64,000 nucleotides of DNA from Anoplopoma fimbria (taxonomy: Eukaryota > Chordata > Actinopteri > Perciformes > Anoplopomatidae). The position numbers and the translations under genes are program-made. Below are positions 13,503-26,378 of this stretch, in pieces (position 1 is the stretch's first letter; the number at the start of each line of letters is the position of its first letter). The notes under the pieces were generated by a model. That model made no database searches. It worked only from the letters and a program-made list of their open reading frames with translations, and was not told where the DNA came from. The stretch lies in contig NC_072453.1 of NCBI RefSeq assembly GCF_027596085.1, positions 7,993,448-8,057,447 on the forward strand, given 5' to 3'.

Positions 13503-15157
13503 CACACACTCACACACCTGCCCACCTGTCAGCTGGGAGCAGATTGGAACACCTGAGAGGACCGACAGCAGGTAAGAGAGCTGTGGCATCGACCATTTAA
13601 ATCACCGATAATGGATTTATCAAATGAGCGTATGTTGGCCTGAAAATATATAATCTGAAATAATTTAATTTGGTATTGTTGTGAGTTTTGCCACCAGGTG
13701 CATGAATGAGTTTTTCTATATCTATGTCTTTTTTTTATATGGATCCCAAATTGGTTTCCACAAAGTCTTCCAGGAGTCAACACAATACCAGTGCTATATT
13801 AACAATAACATTAAGTCATGATTATTAAATGTTATTTAATGTATGATTGATATTAATAAAAACAAAAAGAGACATAACAATCAAAATGTTAGGACAGAAA
13901 ATAAGTGAAATTGCACTTCTATAGAAAAAAAACAGAGAAACACAAAAAAAACGATAAAAAAGAAAAAAATGCGAGCGTCAACCATTATTTAAATATTGAT
14001 GTTAAAACAAGCGACAACTTTACTTTATTTCTTATTAAGTTAACTTTAAATGCTATTACTCAAATACCATAAAATGTGCCTGTTCCTAATTAGACTTTTG
14101 TATGTTCTCATGAAATAATTAACCTTGACCTCAGTGTCCTTCACAGCTATGACACAATCATGACACGCGAGACAATCTGTGTCAAAGGTCAAGAAAACTT
14201 TATTTTATGCTTATTAAGAAGATTTTAAAAAGCTGCATTTGTTACACCTGCAGGCGTTTTTAATCTCATGCATATCTTTAACAGTACGTAAATATTATGA
14301 ATTCCAATACGAAATAAGTGTTTTAATTGATGAGCTGTATGCGTCACTGTGTGGAAGTGACTGGCATCCAATTTTTCATACGGAAGTTAACATCACACTT
14401 GACTCATATGACTTTACCTACTTTGTAAATCAAAATATAACAAATAAACAGATAGATATAAATGTACTTAATGTGATTTATTGAAATAATGGTTTCCGCT
14501 ACCAGATCTAGCTTTTTGAATAAATATCGGACGGATATCTGTATCTGTGCATCTCTAATAAATACTCAAATATTTTCCTTCTATCACTGCACATAAAGAC
14601 TGTAATGCCTTTATTCTGAGTGTTCATGGGTTGGACTCTATCTTGAGTGATTATCAATAACTGTTGCACAAATCATGTCGACTTTGACCTCGAGTTGAGA
14701 CAAGGTGTGCGTTCCAATACCCATAATACTGTTCTATTAAGTACACCAAGAAAATATTTATTATGTCCCAATACATAGTATGTCACAAGCAGTAATAAAA
14801 AAAATACCAGGATGTTCTAATGCAGCCAGTTGCATTTTGCAGATTGCAAGCATGCATTTTTTTCTGGCCTCGCTGAACCACAACCCTTTTGCGCAACAGA
14901 GATATGAGCAAGAAAGTTCAAGGTGCCATGTTGTGACGAAGTGTTATGCGCCAATTGAATGTATACTGCAAAGTATGCACTTTGTAAGAGCAGCTGCAGT
15001 ATGTATGAAAAGAAAAAGTATATGCAGCTTAAATCAAGAGCAGAGTTGAAGAGCTCAGAATTGCAAAATATGACAAAGTTTTGACTGAACTTGTTTAAAT
15101 GTGAAAATGCAGAATAACTACATATTATTAACACAGCGTTTCTCTGCGTCCCAGCAG

Positions 15158-16811
15158 ACCTTGCACCATGGACTCCCTCCTCCAGCTGCTCTTCTCTCCT
15201 CTTCCTCTCCCGCTCATCTTCTCCTTCTTTGCTCTGGCGGCCGCCACCTTGTTTTACCTGAACACACGGCCGAACCCCCTCCGCTGCCCCATCGACCTCA
15301 ACAGTCAATCTCTGGGCATCAAGGTGAAGAGTGAAACATATTTATACCTATTTATTTATTAACTATTGAGGAATAGTTCTCATGTTGATTCTGCTTGATG
15401 TCCACAGGATGGAGCGAGGAAGACGGCGTTGCTGGAGGACGACAACAACCTGATGTCGTTTTACCACGATGACGCCACGACCATCTATGAGGCCTTCCAG
15501 AGGGGTCTGAGGGTCTCAGGTGATGAAAACTTTCTCCACCAGTCTCAGGGATTAGGGATTTATGAAACTCTTCCTCTGACACATGCAAAGTATTCCAATA
15601 AAAATAAACAAGTATGTCAAAAGGAGGCTGATAATTATAATTTTAATGGCAAGAATAAGAAAATGAGATGTGCAGTCTGCAATTCTAATCCTGTAAACAA
15701 TCTTTATCCAGAATCGCTGACTCCGCTCTAAGTGTGTAACTTCTTAAATTGTTTTCTTTTAAATACAGTATAATTGGGTTACCAGGTGTTTTTTCAAATG
15801 AGCTTTCTCGCTAAGACTGTTAGATGAGAAGATAGACGCCACGACTACCAGGACACAGTTAGCTTAGCATAAAGCCTGGAAATGGGGCTAACCTCGTCTG
15901 TGGAAATGTGAAAAAAATAATTACCAGCACATTAATTATATCTTGCTTATTTAATCTGAACAAAAACAAGTTAGAGGGGGTTTCTTTGCCGGACTTTCCT
16001 GTTGTTTTTGGGCCGAACCAGTAAAAACAACAACTGGGCGTGTTGTATCAAAAGTATCAAAGTAATCCAGTGATGGTTGTTTGTACATTCATTGGTACTT
16101 TGTAAAAAAATAACTGCTTATGGCTAATTCCGCATACTTTTAATGGTGCCAATTTTCCTTAAGAAATATGGGCTATGAAAACACCCACAGAGTAAAAACC
16201 CCAAACAAACGCCCCAAATAGACTGATTTATGAAATACAACACCTCAGTTTCTGTACGGTTTAAACAAGATATAAATGGTGAGTTTTTTGTTTTTTTTAC
16301 TCGTAAAAAGAGTCAGGTTAACTGTCTTCCCCCAGTTTCCAGTCTTTGTGCTAAGCTAAGCTAACCGTCTCCAGGCTGTAGCTTCATATCCAATGCATAG
16401 ACATTACATTTGGTATCTAAAAAGAAAAACTGTAGAGCTTTATTATTGATTTAAATAAAACAAAAAAAACAGAACATGTAGTTTAACGTTGTCTCTTGCA
16501 GGAAATGGACCGTGTTTGGGCTACAGGAAAACAGGAAGGCCGTACCAGTGGCTGATGTACAAGCAGGTAAAACAGCAAAAAAACAAAGAAAAAAACACGG
16601 TGAAGATGAACTTCTGTGACCTCCAGATGACCTTTACTCCACTTCCTGTGTATGTAGGTTTCTGACAGAGCGGAGCACCTGGGGTCAGGGCTTCTTCACA
16701 AGGGTTTGAAGCCCAACTCGGACACTTTTATCGGCATCTTTGCTCAGAACAGACCTGAGGTGAGTTTGACTGAAAGGATGACAGAGTTTGGTTTGAACAA
16801 CAAACTGTAAA

Positions 16812-16859
<48 letters not shown>

Positions 16860-19800
16860 TTTATCACAGTGGATTATCGGTGAACAGGCCTGCTACACCT
16901 ACTCCATGGTAGCCGTTCCCCTGTACGACACCCTGGGTCCTGAAGCTCTTGTGTTCATTATCGACCGCGGTAATTGGCGCTTTCTCTTGCACTCTTAATG
17001 CTGCTAATTACAACAGAGAGTCCAGAAACCCATCCACCCCCCCCCACAGGGATCTGTGTCAAGTGTCCTCTAATCTCTTCTTCACAGATTTAACACACCC
17101 GCTCCTTCAGTCTGCGCTTATTGTTTTACTTTTGATTATGTGATCACTTCTGGACAATTAATAACAAGACAAAGAGGATGACTATTCCAGAAGGTTTGCT
17201 TTTGAATCTTGTTTTTTTTCTACTAAAACTACTTTGTGCTCGACTCATAACAGTACTTGTACTTGTCAACTTTTGCTCTTATTATTCTGTCAATGCAGTT
17301 TAAAGTGGCCCTATTATGCTTTTCCACTTTTTCCCTCTTCTTTAGTGTGTTATATATATTTTTGTACATGTAAAAGGTCCGTAGAGTGTAAAACCTGAAG
17401 TCCACGCCTAAAAGGAGTTACCCTCCCCTTCAGAAGCTCCTGAGCTCCTGAAACAGCTCCATTGAATTCTCTCCTTCACTTCTGTAACTTTATGAGGTCA
17501 CAATGTTACAGAAGTGACGTAAAACTCTCCGGCTAGTTTGGCCCTCAAACAATTAAAGATTGAAATGTGAAACGTTGACCAATCACAACAGAGCGGGCTA
17601 GCTGACCAATCAGAGCAGACTTTACTTTCTGGAGGGAGGAGCAAGCCCTACAACGGAGCGTTTCAGAGAGAGGGTGAGAAGAAGTGCTGCAGGACAGAAT
17701 GATGAGAAAAACAAGGAGGATTATGAGCATTAACGCATGTAAAGATGTTGTAACTGTAACTTGAGGTAAGAAATATGCACCCCGGAAAATAGCATAATAG
17801 GGCCTGTTTAAGTTTTCTTTTTCCTCTTTCAGTGGAGATCTCAACGGTGCTTTGTGACAATCAAAGCAAAGCAGAAACACTGCTGCAGAACCGGGAGAAA
17901 GGCCAGACGCCGGTTCTCAAAACCATCGTCATCATGGACCCGTTCGACTCCGAGTTGGTGGAGCGTGGAACCAAGTGTGGGGTTGACATCGTGTCGATGC
18001 GGGACTTGGAGGTAACGCATGCTCGATGCTGGCTTCAATTGTTTAAGCATCTGCATATTTGACACTGTCAGAAGAAGCACAGACATGATTGAAAACTTTT
18101 CTTTTTTGTTCTCCAGGCTCTTGGGAAAAGTAATCTTCAAAAGCCAATTGTAAGTTTAATTCTGGTATATTTATGTAAGCCATATTTATGAGATTTAACT
18201 AGCGGCTCTGATGTCATGATTTAATTTCCTCAACAGCCACCAAAGCCAGAAGACGTCAGTATTGTTTGCTTCACCAGCGGCACAACAGGTGATCATTTTT
18301 CTGTTTCATCTGCAGGGTTTGACTTTATGAATCTTAAAGAAAAGGGAGAACAATCCTGTCCTTCCCTGATGTTTGAATCTTACATGTGACGGAACAGAAT
18401 GAGCAAAAACAGCTATGTTTGAGGTCATCTTTAGCCACGCTAGGCCTGATTTATATTTATAAATATGCTCAAAATGTCCAAGATGTGTCCTAAAAGGTAA
18501 AATATTTTACTTCTCTTTCTCAGGAAACCCCAAGGGAGCGATGTTGACCCATGAGAACGTGATGTCAAATGCTGCAGGTGTCATCAAAACCTTTGAGGTA
18601 AGTTTAATAACCATTAAATGTCATTTTAAATTAAATATTTTGAATTCATATGTTGCTAACGCAGCCTCTGTCTCTCAGGTGTCGGTTGTTCCATCCACCC
18701 AGGATGTCAGCATTTCATTCCTGCCTCTAGCACACATGTTTGAGAGAGTGGTACAGGTGAGACTCGGGTCATAAAAGCACGTTAACAGTATTTAAAGATG
18801 AGATGTGTGACTTCCTGTCTGTTTCTTGTAGACAGTGATATACAGTTTTGGAGCCAGAGTGGGATTCTTCCAGGGAGACATCCGACTTCTACCAGACGAC
18901 ATGAAAACCCTCCAGCCGACCATTTTCCCCGTCGTGCCTCGACTTCTCAACCGCGTCTACGACAAAGTCAGTGATTCACAGAGGTGGAATGAAACAAAGT
19001 ACATTTACTCATGTACTCATGTATTTTCCTCTGATGCCACTTTATACTTCTACTCCATAATAATAAAGAGGAAGATATTGTATTTTTAACTTCACTACAT
19101 TTATATTATAACTTTAGTGCACACAAAACAAATGAAGAGCCTATAATATATATATATATATATTTAATAAACTACAAAACATGACAAACAAGCTGAAATG
19201 GTTAGTTGACTTATTGATAAGTCGATTGACAGAAACTAATTTGCAACTATCTTGATGTCATTTTTCAGACAAAAACATTATTTATCATAGTTTCAGTTTC
19301 TCAAATGTTAAAATTTTTCTGCATTTTCATTTTATTCATTTTTAATATGTACTGTTATTTGGATAGAATAAAAATGGTGAAGGTTTCACTTTGGCTGTGA
19401 GAACTTTTGACAGCATTTCTCACTATTTTATCTATTTTTTACAAACCAAATAATTGATAATAAATCAATTTAAAAATAATCAGCAAATTAATCCATCATG
19501 AAAATAATCATTAGTTGCAGTTCGATAAAAAAATGTTAAAAAATAGAGCTTGACATCAACAAACTACAACAGCAAAATCCTGCTTTTACATTAATAAGTA
19601 ATAATTATCTAATGACATATAATAGGATAACAGAAAAAAATGTCCATAGAGATTTTTACTTTAAATACTTTTAGTACATTTCCCTGATTATACTTACAAA
19701 CTTATGTAGGAAAAACAGTATTTTTTAATTTTTAAGTGAAGGATTTTGTCACTGGTGATTTTTGTTGGACAAACAGCACTCTTTCTAATTTCTGCTCTAC

Positions 19801-22800
19801 AACATTTCTAGTTTCTTATTTTAAATGCTGTAATCAAACATTCAGGTTCAGAGTGGAGCAAAGTCGCCTTTCAAGAAATGGCTGCTGAACTTTGCCGTGG
19901 AGAGGAAGTTTGCTGAAGTGAAGGATGGCGTCATCAGGAAGAACAGCATATGGGACAAACTCATCTTCCACAAAGTGCAGGTACGGAACACAAACCGATT
20001 ATGTGTCATAGAAACAGGAGGCCACTGAATGTAAAACCTGCTTCAATGATAATAACGTTGACTTCAGGAGTCTCTGGGGGGACGAGTCCGGGTCATGGTG
20101 ACGGGAGCTGCTCCCATATCTCCCTCCGTGCTCAACTTCCTCAGAGCTTCTCTGGGCTGCCAGGTAATAAAACATCATAAAGTCTTAACATAAAGGTGTT
20201 ATTAGAGGGTCAACTCTACTGGACCTCCAGTCACGTCTGTGGGACTGATTTTATGTTTTTTATTATATAATTTACTTTATTCATGATATATTTTACTATA
20301 TTAATGTTATACTGTGCATTTATAGTACGTTTATATATTTTATATGAATATTATTATTTATATTATTAAGACAAATACTTGCTATTTTATAAATAATAAT
20401 GTAATATAATATAAAATATAATAATATATTTATTTATTTTATTTTAAACACTTTACCTTAACTTTTCTGCTATTAAGCAAAGTTAAGTAGTTTTGTCTTT
20501 ATTTGGTCTTTTTTATTTTTCTATTTTTACTTTTAATTCTAGTGTAATTTACTTCCCGTTATTTTTTCTACTCTTCTCTATTAATCTGTATTTATTTATG
20601 TCCTTGTGGTGCTGCAACATTTCCCCTCTGGGAATAAATAGAGATTTATTTTATCTGATAATATATCTCAGGAAATCTGTTTAAAGATGTAAGTTTAAGA
20701 CTTTTGTCCCCCTGAAACATGCACGCCTCTTTAAAATTACTTTAGTTCATTCAATGCAATATTTTCGGTGTTCTAAGTTGGCTTTATTGTAAATAATAAT
20801 AATGAAGATAGAATTGATGACGGTTCTCACTCTGATGTGACTCTCAGATCTTTGAGGCGTACGGTCAGACGGAGTGCACAGCCGGCTGCACCTTCACGAT
20901 GCCCGGAGACGCCACCTCAGGTACGCAGATCAACCTCACCTGTCCCACATTCACTACTTTATTATAGAGTAAAAGTATTTGTCAGTTTTTGTAAAATTAT
21001 ATATTTTTTATTTTATTTATGACAGCTGTATTGCTTTTACAATTAAAATTAAAAAAAATATATCAAAATAAAATAATAAATTCATAAATATAAAAAAAAA
21101 TAGCAATACAAATAAATACTCATATAAAATTGATTTAAAAATATTACAAAGAAATAATAATAATAATAATAATAAAAATAATAATCCTGACAATAAATGG
21201 ATTGATCAAGACAATAACCAGCAGATTAATCAAAAATCATTATTTACAACACTCAATAAAATAGTTTAAAAGGAGCTCCAATTCAACCATTTAGAGTGAA
21301 ATGCTGCTTTACTGCATGAGCAAGAATTGATGTACTACTATTATAATTAGGTTTGTGTTTAAGTACATTCTCTTGATAATACTTGTATAAATTTCAAAAA
21401 GGTTTAACTCCAGGACTTCTACTTGTAATAGAGTTTTTTTTTTACAGAGTGGTACTTAAGTAAAGGATTTGATTTCTTCCTCTTTCACTGCATATAAATT
21501 ACATTAGCTTCATATTAGTTTTCATGTCAGTTTTTAACAAACTATGCTTCTGGTTAAATGAGATTTTCGTGTATTAATAATCCAAAAATTCATCTACGTG
21601 ATCTTTTACCTTCAGGACATGTCGGGGTGCCGCTGCCTTGTAATGTGGTGAAGTTGGTGGATGTTGAAGATATGAACTACTTTGCTTCAAACGGAGAAGG
21701 AGAGGTAAGATGATGGAAACTGAACAGGTGATGTGGAGGGATAAGAATATCATTAAAGAGCCAGCAGCAGATCTACAGGAGCCACATCTCCAAAAAATAA
21801 TACAAATATTGATTTGTTTTTTAAGGTAACCAGAGCAATAAAAGAAGAAGTTTAAAACTGTGATTTTTAGCTTTAAGCTAACATTAACTGATTTTGTCTC
21901 TATTCTTTTTTTGTAACTTTTATTTTGGGGGATAATCTTTATAACTTTTATAACAACTGTTCCCATAATTTCAGTTATGGGAACATAACGTTGCCATGGA
22001 TTCAGTTCGTAGGCTACAACTTAAGCCATGTTTTTAAACTTTTTTAGCCTATATTGTTTGGAACCATTAAAGTGTGCCGAATCACCTATTAGCAGTTTAT
22101 GTTTGCACTGTAGCCGTTAATGTACAGACAACTATCCCTGGATGACTTTGATACTTAATAATAAATAATAATAATTTTAAAACGTGATGTTTCTAAGGCA
22201 AGTTCTGAAGGCATCACTTTCTTTTCCCCTATGATTTTAGTTTTAACATTATTAGGTATTGCAACATTTAGTAAAGAGCAAACCCACCTATCACACATTA
22301 AATCTGTGATGGAATTCAATTAAACCTAATCAATTTAATTTAAACAGTCTTTACTGTTTAGTTTGAAGGATGAGAGACTCGTAGATTGTACTTTAGCTTT
22401 TGGGAATAAGCAATGTTTTAAACTAAACGTATTTAATAGTCGTATTGTTGTTTCTTTATCTTTTCCAGGTCTGTATCAAAGGTAGAAATGTGTTCAAGGG
22501 GTACTTGAAGGACCCAGAGAAGACAGCAGAGGCCTTGGATGCAGACGGTTGGCTCCACACTGGGGACATTGGAAAATGGCTCCCGGTAAAAACAAAAACC
22601 GAGATAATGAAAAAGTACAACCACAAGACGTCATGAACCAGATGCGTAGTGTTTGTGGATGGAGCCCTGAAGTCTTAATGGCAGATTGCATATTAGTGTT
22701 TGAAGGAAAAGAGATTTAAAGAGTTTCATAACTAATACATCTTTTAAAAAACTTGTTGATTTCTCACATCTGACTGTTTTGTGATTAGAGTGGAGTTTTG

Positions 22801-24853
22801 AAGATTATCGACCGGAAGAAGAACATCTTCAAGCTGGCTCAGGGGGAGTACATCGCCCCGGAGAAGATCGAGAATGTGTACGTACGCAGTGGACCTGTGG
22901 CACAAGTGTTCGTGCACGGAGACAGTCTACAGGTAAAACCATAATCTCTACAGTCTGTGCATAAACATTCAGCAAACACACTCTCTCACTCTGATAAACA
23001 AACTTCTTTCCTCCGTGTTTGTTTGCAGTCCTGCCTGATCGCCATCGTGGTCCCGGACCCCGAGGTTCTGCCCGGTTTAGCAAAAAATATTGGGTGCCAA
23101 GGCTCCTTTGAAGAACTCTGCAAAAACACAGTAAAGTTTCTGTCTTGTCACCTCTCACTCCTGTCTGCAGGACATGTTGTAGAAAACAAACAAGCCTTAG
23201 AAGGATAATCTGGCGGTCACTTTAATACAGTTCAGTGTGCAGCTGTAGTAGAAGTACTTAGATATTTTACTAAAGTAAAAGTAGAAATACTACAGTGTAG
23301 AAATACCAGAAAACATCCTGCATTCAAAATGTAAAAGTACAAACTTTTTACATCAAAATATACTTAACGCTCTATAAATACAAAAATGTTACAGCTGGTA
23401 AAGGCGGAGCTAATTTGCATTAAATAATAAAGAAATCTTATTTTTTATGATATATTGTATTGATAATTTCATCTGCAAAGTAACTACAGTCATAATAAAT
23501 GTGGTGGAGCAAAAAATACAACATTTTCTTCTGAAATATAATGGATTATTAGTATAAAGTAGCAGAGAATGGAAATACTCATGTAAAGTACAAGTACCTC
23601 AAAACTGTAGTTAAGTAGAGGACTTGAGTAAATGCAATAAGTTACTTTCCTCCACTGTCAGCATGTTTTTAACTGTACTTTTCTACCCAAACTCCAGCAA
23701 AGAAATATATGTGTATATTTTTTATAACTGAAATGCTTCTAACCCGGATTCCCTTTTTTTTGTTCACAGGAAATAAAGAAAGCCATTCTCTCAGATATGA
23801 CCAAACTTGGCAAAGAAGCAGGACTCAAGTCATTTGAGCAGGTAAAAAATTGGGATTTCCCCAAATGATGTGTTTGCCGGTCTTCTGTTATCAGGGAAAC
23901 TTTGTTATTATTCCAATTTAAGAAATGCATCAAGTCAGACTAATTAGTTTGTATTAATAGTCTTCTCCTCTAGACATGATTCTTAGAAATAGTCGTGTGT
24001 TTTGACAAAAGAGTAACTCAACACTTAGGAGATTTATCAGCATCTCTGGTGCTTCACATTTCACTTAACATGGCTCAGTTCACCCTCTAGTGGTTAAAAT
24101 GAGAAGTGTTTGTTAAAAAAAATCATCCTGAAGTAACATGAAGACCATGCAGATGTCAGACACTTGACTCATTTCCTCTCCAGTCTGTCCTCTCTGAACC
24201 TCTGTCTCTTTATCCCAGTAGTTTAAACTGGGTGCAACAACTTCTAAACAGAGTCGGGCTTTTCATGCAGTTTGCGTCTTTAGCAGAATCTTGTTTTAAT
24301 TTTTTTTTTGATTTAAGCTTTTATTTATCCCATTGAGATTTTGAATCTTATAAACAAGGTATTCCTGGATAGCAGTAAAAGTTTCACACCAGCACCACAT
24401 GAAAACACAAATAAAACAGACTTCTTTTTTGTTGTTGTGTTGTTTTTTTAAGTCGTATAAAAGAGCCAACAGACTTACAATAAAACAGCAAATTGCATCA
24501 TCCAGATAACTGTCATTCTGTGTCAAAACAAATGCATTCAGTGCTCCAAAAACTTTAAAGCGCTTTCACTAAATACGGTTCTAGGGATGACGTAACTAAT
24601 TTGTCTGCATGAGGTCGAAGGCTACTGATAATATAGAATATAAAGAGTATCATCCATCAAACTTTTTAACCATCAATTCTGCCTCCACTCTTCTTCTTCT
24701 TCCTCCCTGATGCAGGTGAAGGACCTGCACCTCCACCCGGAGCAGTTCAGCATCGAGAACGGCCTTTTAACTCCGACTCTAAAGGCCAAGAGGGCCGAGC
24801 TCAAAGCTCTCTTCCAGCCTCAGATCGACAAACTGTACGCCAACCTCCAATAA
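15158..24853 (+). CDS. acsl5: Long-chain acyl-CoA synthetase 5, 20 coding exons
   Basis: ATP-dependent ligase that joins long-chain fatty acids to CoA at mitochondrial outer/ER membranes. The start ATG is at 15168 (ACCATGG context), ten bases after an apparent splice acceptor (CCCAGCAG), so an upstream noncoding exon is likely. Coding exons: 15168-15323, 15408-15519, 16502-16566, 16658-16759, 16870-16969, 17833-18011, 18117-18149, 18237-18288, 18524-18597, 18679-18756, 18832-18966, 19846-19980, 20068-20163, 20848-20920, 21616-21704, 22469-22585, 22789-22932, 23029-23130, 23770-23841, 24716-24853. All joins keep frame and give 683 residues, the human ACSL5 length. An N-terminal hydrophobic anchor lies at about 10-32. 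AMP-binding motifs are intact: TSGTTGNPKG (262-271), YGQTEC (444-449), DGWLHTGD (519-526) and [19 protein letters not shown] (540-558). The N-terminal LFSPLP and DLN-QS-GI patterns favour ACSL5 over ACSL1/6. It is divergent from gucy2g. Confidence 0.94.
15813..16400. mobile_element. Inverted-repeat element in acsl5 intron 2
   Basis: The left part carries gttagcttagcataaagcc and the right part its inverted counterpart ctttgtgctaagctaagcta, each inside a longer imperfect inverted repeat that includes CCAGG and GGAAA segments. No transposase frame lies between them. Relatives of the ends occur at 2041-2120 and 55535-55615. Borders are approximate. Confidence 0.55.
16814..16855 (+). repeat. (CT)21 microsatellite in acsl5 intron 4
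   Basis: The run sits in a 110 bp intron (16760-16869) and ends 14 bases before the acceptor TTTTATCACAG, so it adjoins the polypyrimidine tract of exon 5. Confidence 0.95.
17301..17806. mobile_element. MITE-like element in acsl5 intron 5
   Basis: The left end GTGGCCCTATTATGCT and the inverted right end AGCATAATAGGGCC form short terminal inverted repeats about 500 bases apart. The interior includes two ACCAATCA-type motifs (near 17580 and 17605) and no transposase frame. I know the terminal sequence as a frequent repeat end in fish genomes. The superfamily is not assigned. Confidence 0.65.
18974..19110. repeat. Copy of a dispersed tACTTTAtACTTcTACTcc-type fish repeat
   Basis: The segment with aaagtacatttactcatgta and ctttatacttctactcc matches a degenerate repeat found again at about 21340-21480, 23230-23660, 9240-9330, 36290-36400 and 41690-41735. 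It begins immediately after the exon ending at 18966. The class is unknown; borders are approximate. Confidence 0.5.
20600..20665 (+). repeat. Retroposon-like 3' tail in acsl5 intron 13
   Basis: The segment tttcccctctgggaataaat followed by a ttattttatctgata stretch resembles the 3' tail shared by several fish LINE/SINE families. A related tail in opposite orientation, with (AGATA)n, is at 62440-62485. Only the tail is present. Confidence 0.4.
21959..21984. other. Short perfect hairpin in acsl5 intron 15
   Basis: GTTCCCATAA and TTATGGGAAC form a 10-base perfect stem around a six-base loop. It lies deep in the intron, away from both splice sites. No function can be inferred. Confidence 0.6.
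23230..23660. repeat. Dispersed fish repeat in acsl5 intron 18
   Basis: This carries the same degenerate repeat as at 18974-19110, here as two opposed arms: tagtagaagtacttagatat on the left and agtaaatgcaataagttact on the right. The arrangement suggests an inverted-repeat element. Borders are approximate. Confidence 0.45.
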
Positions 24854-24857
24854 ACGG

Positions 24858-24863
24858 AATAAA
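24858..24863 (+). terminator. Candidate poly(A) signal of acsl5
   Basis: AATAAA begins four bases after the TAA stop. A GT/T-rich stretch (gttgttgttggttttatttc) follows at about 24879-24898, as expected downstream of a cleavage site. If used, the 3' UTR would be only some 25-35 bases. Other AATAAA-like signals near 25198 could serve a longer transcript. Confidence 0.5.
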
Positions 24864-26305
24864 AACAACTCCACTCTGTTGTTGTTGGTTTTATTTCAGT
24901 CTCTTGTGCAGCAGCCTTTCTAAACGTCCACAAAAAGACAGTTTAGTTCTGTGTTTGTGTTTTGGCTTCAGAGACACCTGAGACAATGAGATTCTGTTAA
25001 ACTCGTCTTTGTGCAGAACAAATGTTGCAATGCAGTCTGGGAGTTAGCTGGACGGACTCGTTGGCTGCAGCCTCAGTGAATCATCCTTTCACAGTCTAAG
25101 TGGTCGGCTGGACGCTCTCTTACTCCAGTTGGAGTTTTGAATCTGCATCTCCAGTTCACTTTGTGCATGTGCTTCAAATGCTCGACTTTTAATTTATAAT
25201 AAAAATAATTTACTTTATTCATACAGCACTTTTAAAAACAAAGTTACACAGTTTATTTTACATTTTTAATCAGGATTTAAACATGGCAGTACTGTAATGA
25301 GGCAAATAAAATCAGTTAAAAAAATAATACAAATATTAAACATAATACAAAATGTTAAAACTGTAATCATTGCACTTTTTGTTAAGTTTGGGGAGACACA
25401 GAAGACTGACACAAACTATAAACAGTGTGTGAGAGTGAAGCTACAGTTTGTAGTCTTGTAGTGTGAAAATGAATTACAAATGGTGATGAAACAAGGTGAA
25501 CTCTGCAGCTGGATATTGCCCTAAAACAGGAAACACATGCTTGGGTTTGTCAGAAGAAAACAAGGCAAAAGTACTAACAGGCAATTAAAAGACAAAATGT
25601 AAATGCAGCTTTTATGGATCTCATGTCCACACTAAAATTAAACAATGTTCTCACAAACATGCACAAGATCAAAGAGGCTTTTACTTTGAGCTGAACAGCT
25701 CTGGAAGTGCCATATTTTAGACATCTGAAGTTGAAGTAAAGCAAAAATGTTTCTGCTTTTTGTTTATTTAAAAGAATAAAATTGGAACAGAGGAAGAACA
25801 GCTGCTGCGATAACATAGCTAACAGGGATCCTGATAAACTAAATGAAACACTGCCCCCATGTGATACAACACACACATTACAGGTGATGATGCTGTAGCA
25901 TTTAGCTGTGTCACTGTTCATCATTATCGAAAGTAATCAGCAGTACAAGATGATTAATTATTTATTTGCAACACTCTCAAACATTACTATAAATATGTTG
26001 AATAGCTGACTTCCCTCCACCCACTACATGCTGGTAAAGAATTGGCCTCCCAGTTATTCTAAGGAGTAAACCAGTTAGACAAATTTGTTTCTGCAACACA
26101 AATATTATGATATGCAGCTTTTAATGGTGGTATTTGACGTATTTAGCAGTGAAACATAACTACTGGACAGATATGTCCTGCTTAGCAGAAATTTAGAAAA
26201 TCTAATCAGGAAAACTACATTTAAACAAACATTACATAAATAATGAATAAAAAAAACATTAAAAGTTACTGAGACTGACTTTTTTTTACCTATCATACAG
26301 ACACA

Positions 26306-26307
<2 letters not shown>

Positions 26308-26375
<68 letters not shown>
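26308..26375. repeat. (TA)34 microsatellite
   Basis: A pure TA run followed directly by a short (GT)-rich segment to about 26400. Confidence 0.95.

Positions 26376-26378
<3 letters not shown>

Larger units (their letters stand above)
10370..15157. other. Divergent intergenic region between gucy2g and acsl5
   Basis: The two genes are transcribed away from each other from this 4.8 kb interval, which must hold both promoters and any untranslated first exon of acsl5. I see an inverted-repeat element at 10583-10948, a CA microsatellite at 13445-13498, and a repeat-like segment at about 14700-15050. No further gene is visible. Short open frames here lack coding character. I could not place a convincing TATA box or CpG island for either gene. 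Confidence 0.6.

Noticed and set aside
14817..15308. 163-codon minus-strand frame opposite the acsl5 first exon
   Set aside because: Its Glu/Arg-rich part is the antisense of the acsl5 N-terminal exon; the rest is repeat-like DNA.
17545..17880. Open frames on the minus strand in acsl5 intron 5
   Set aside because: They lie within the MITE-like element and over the exon starting at 17833 on the other strand.
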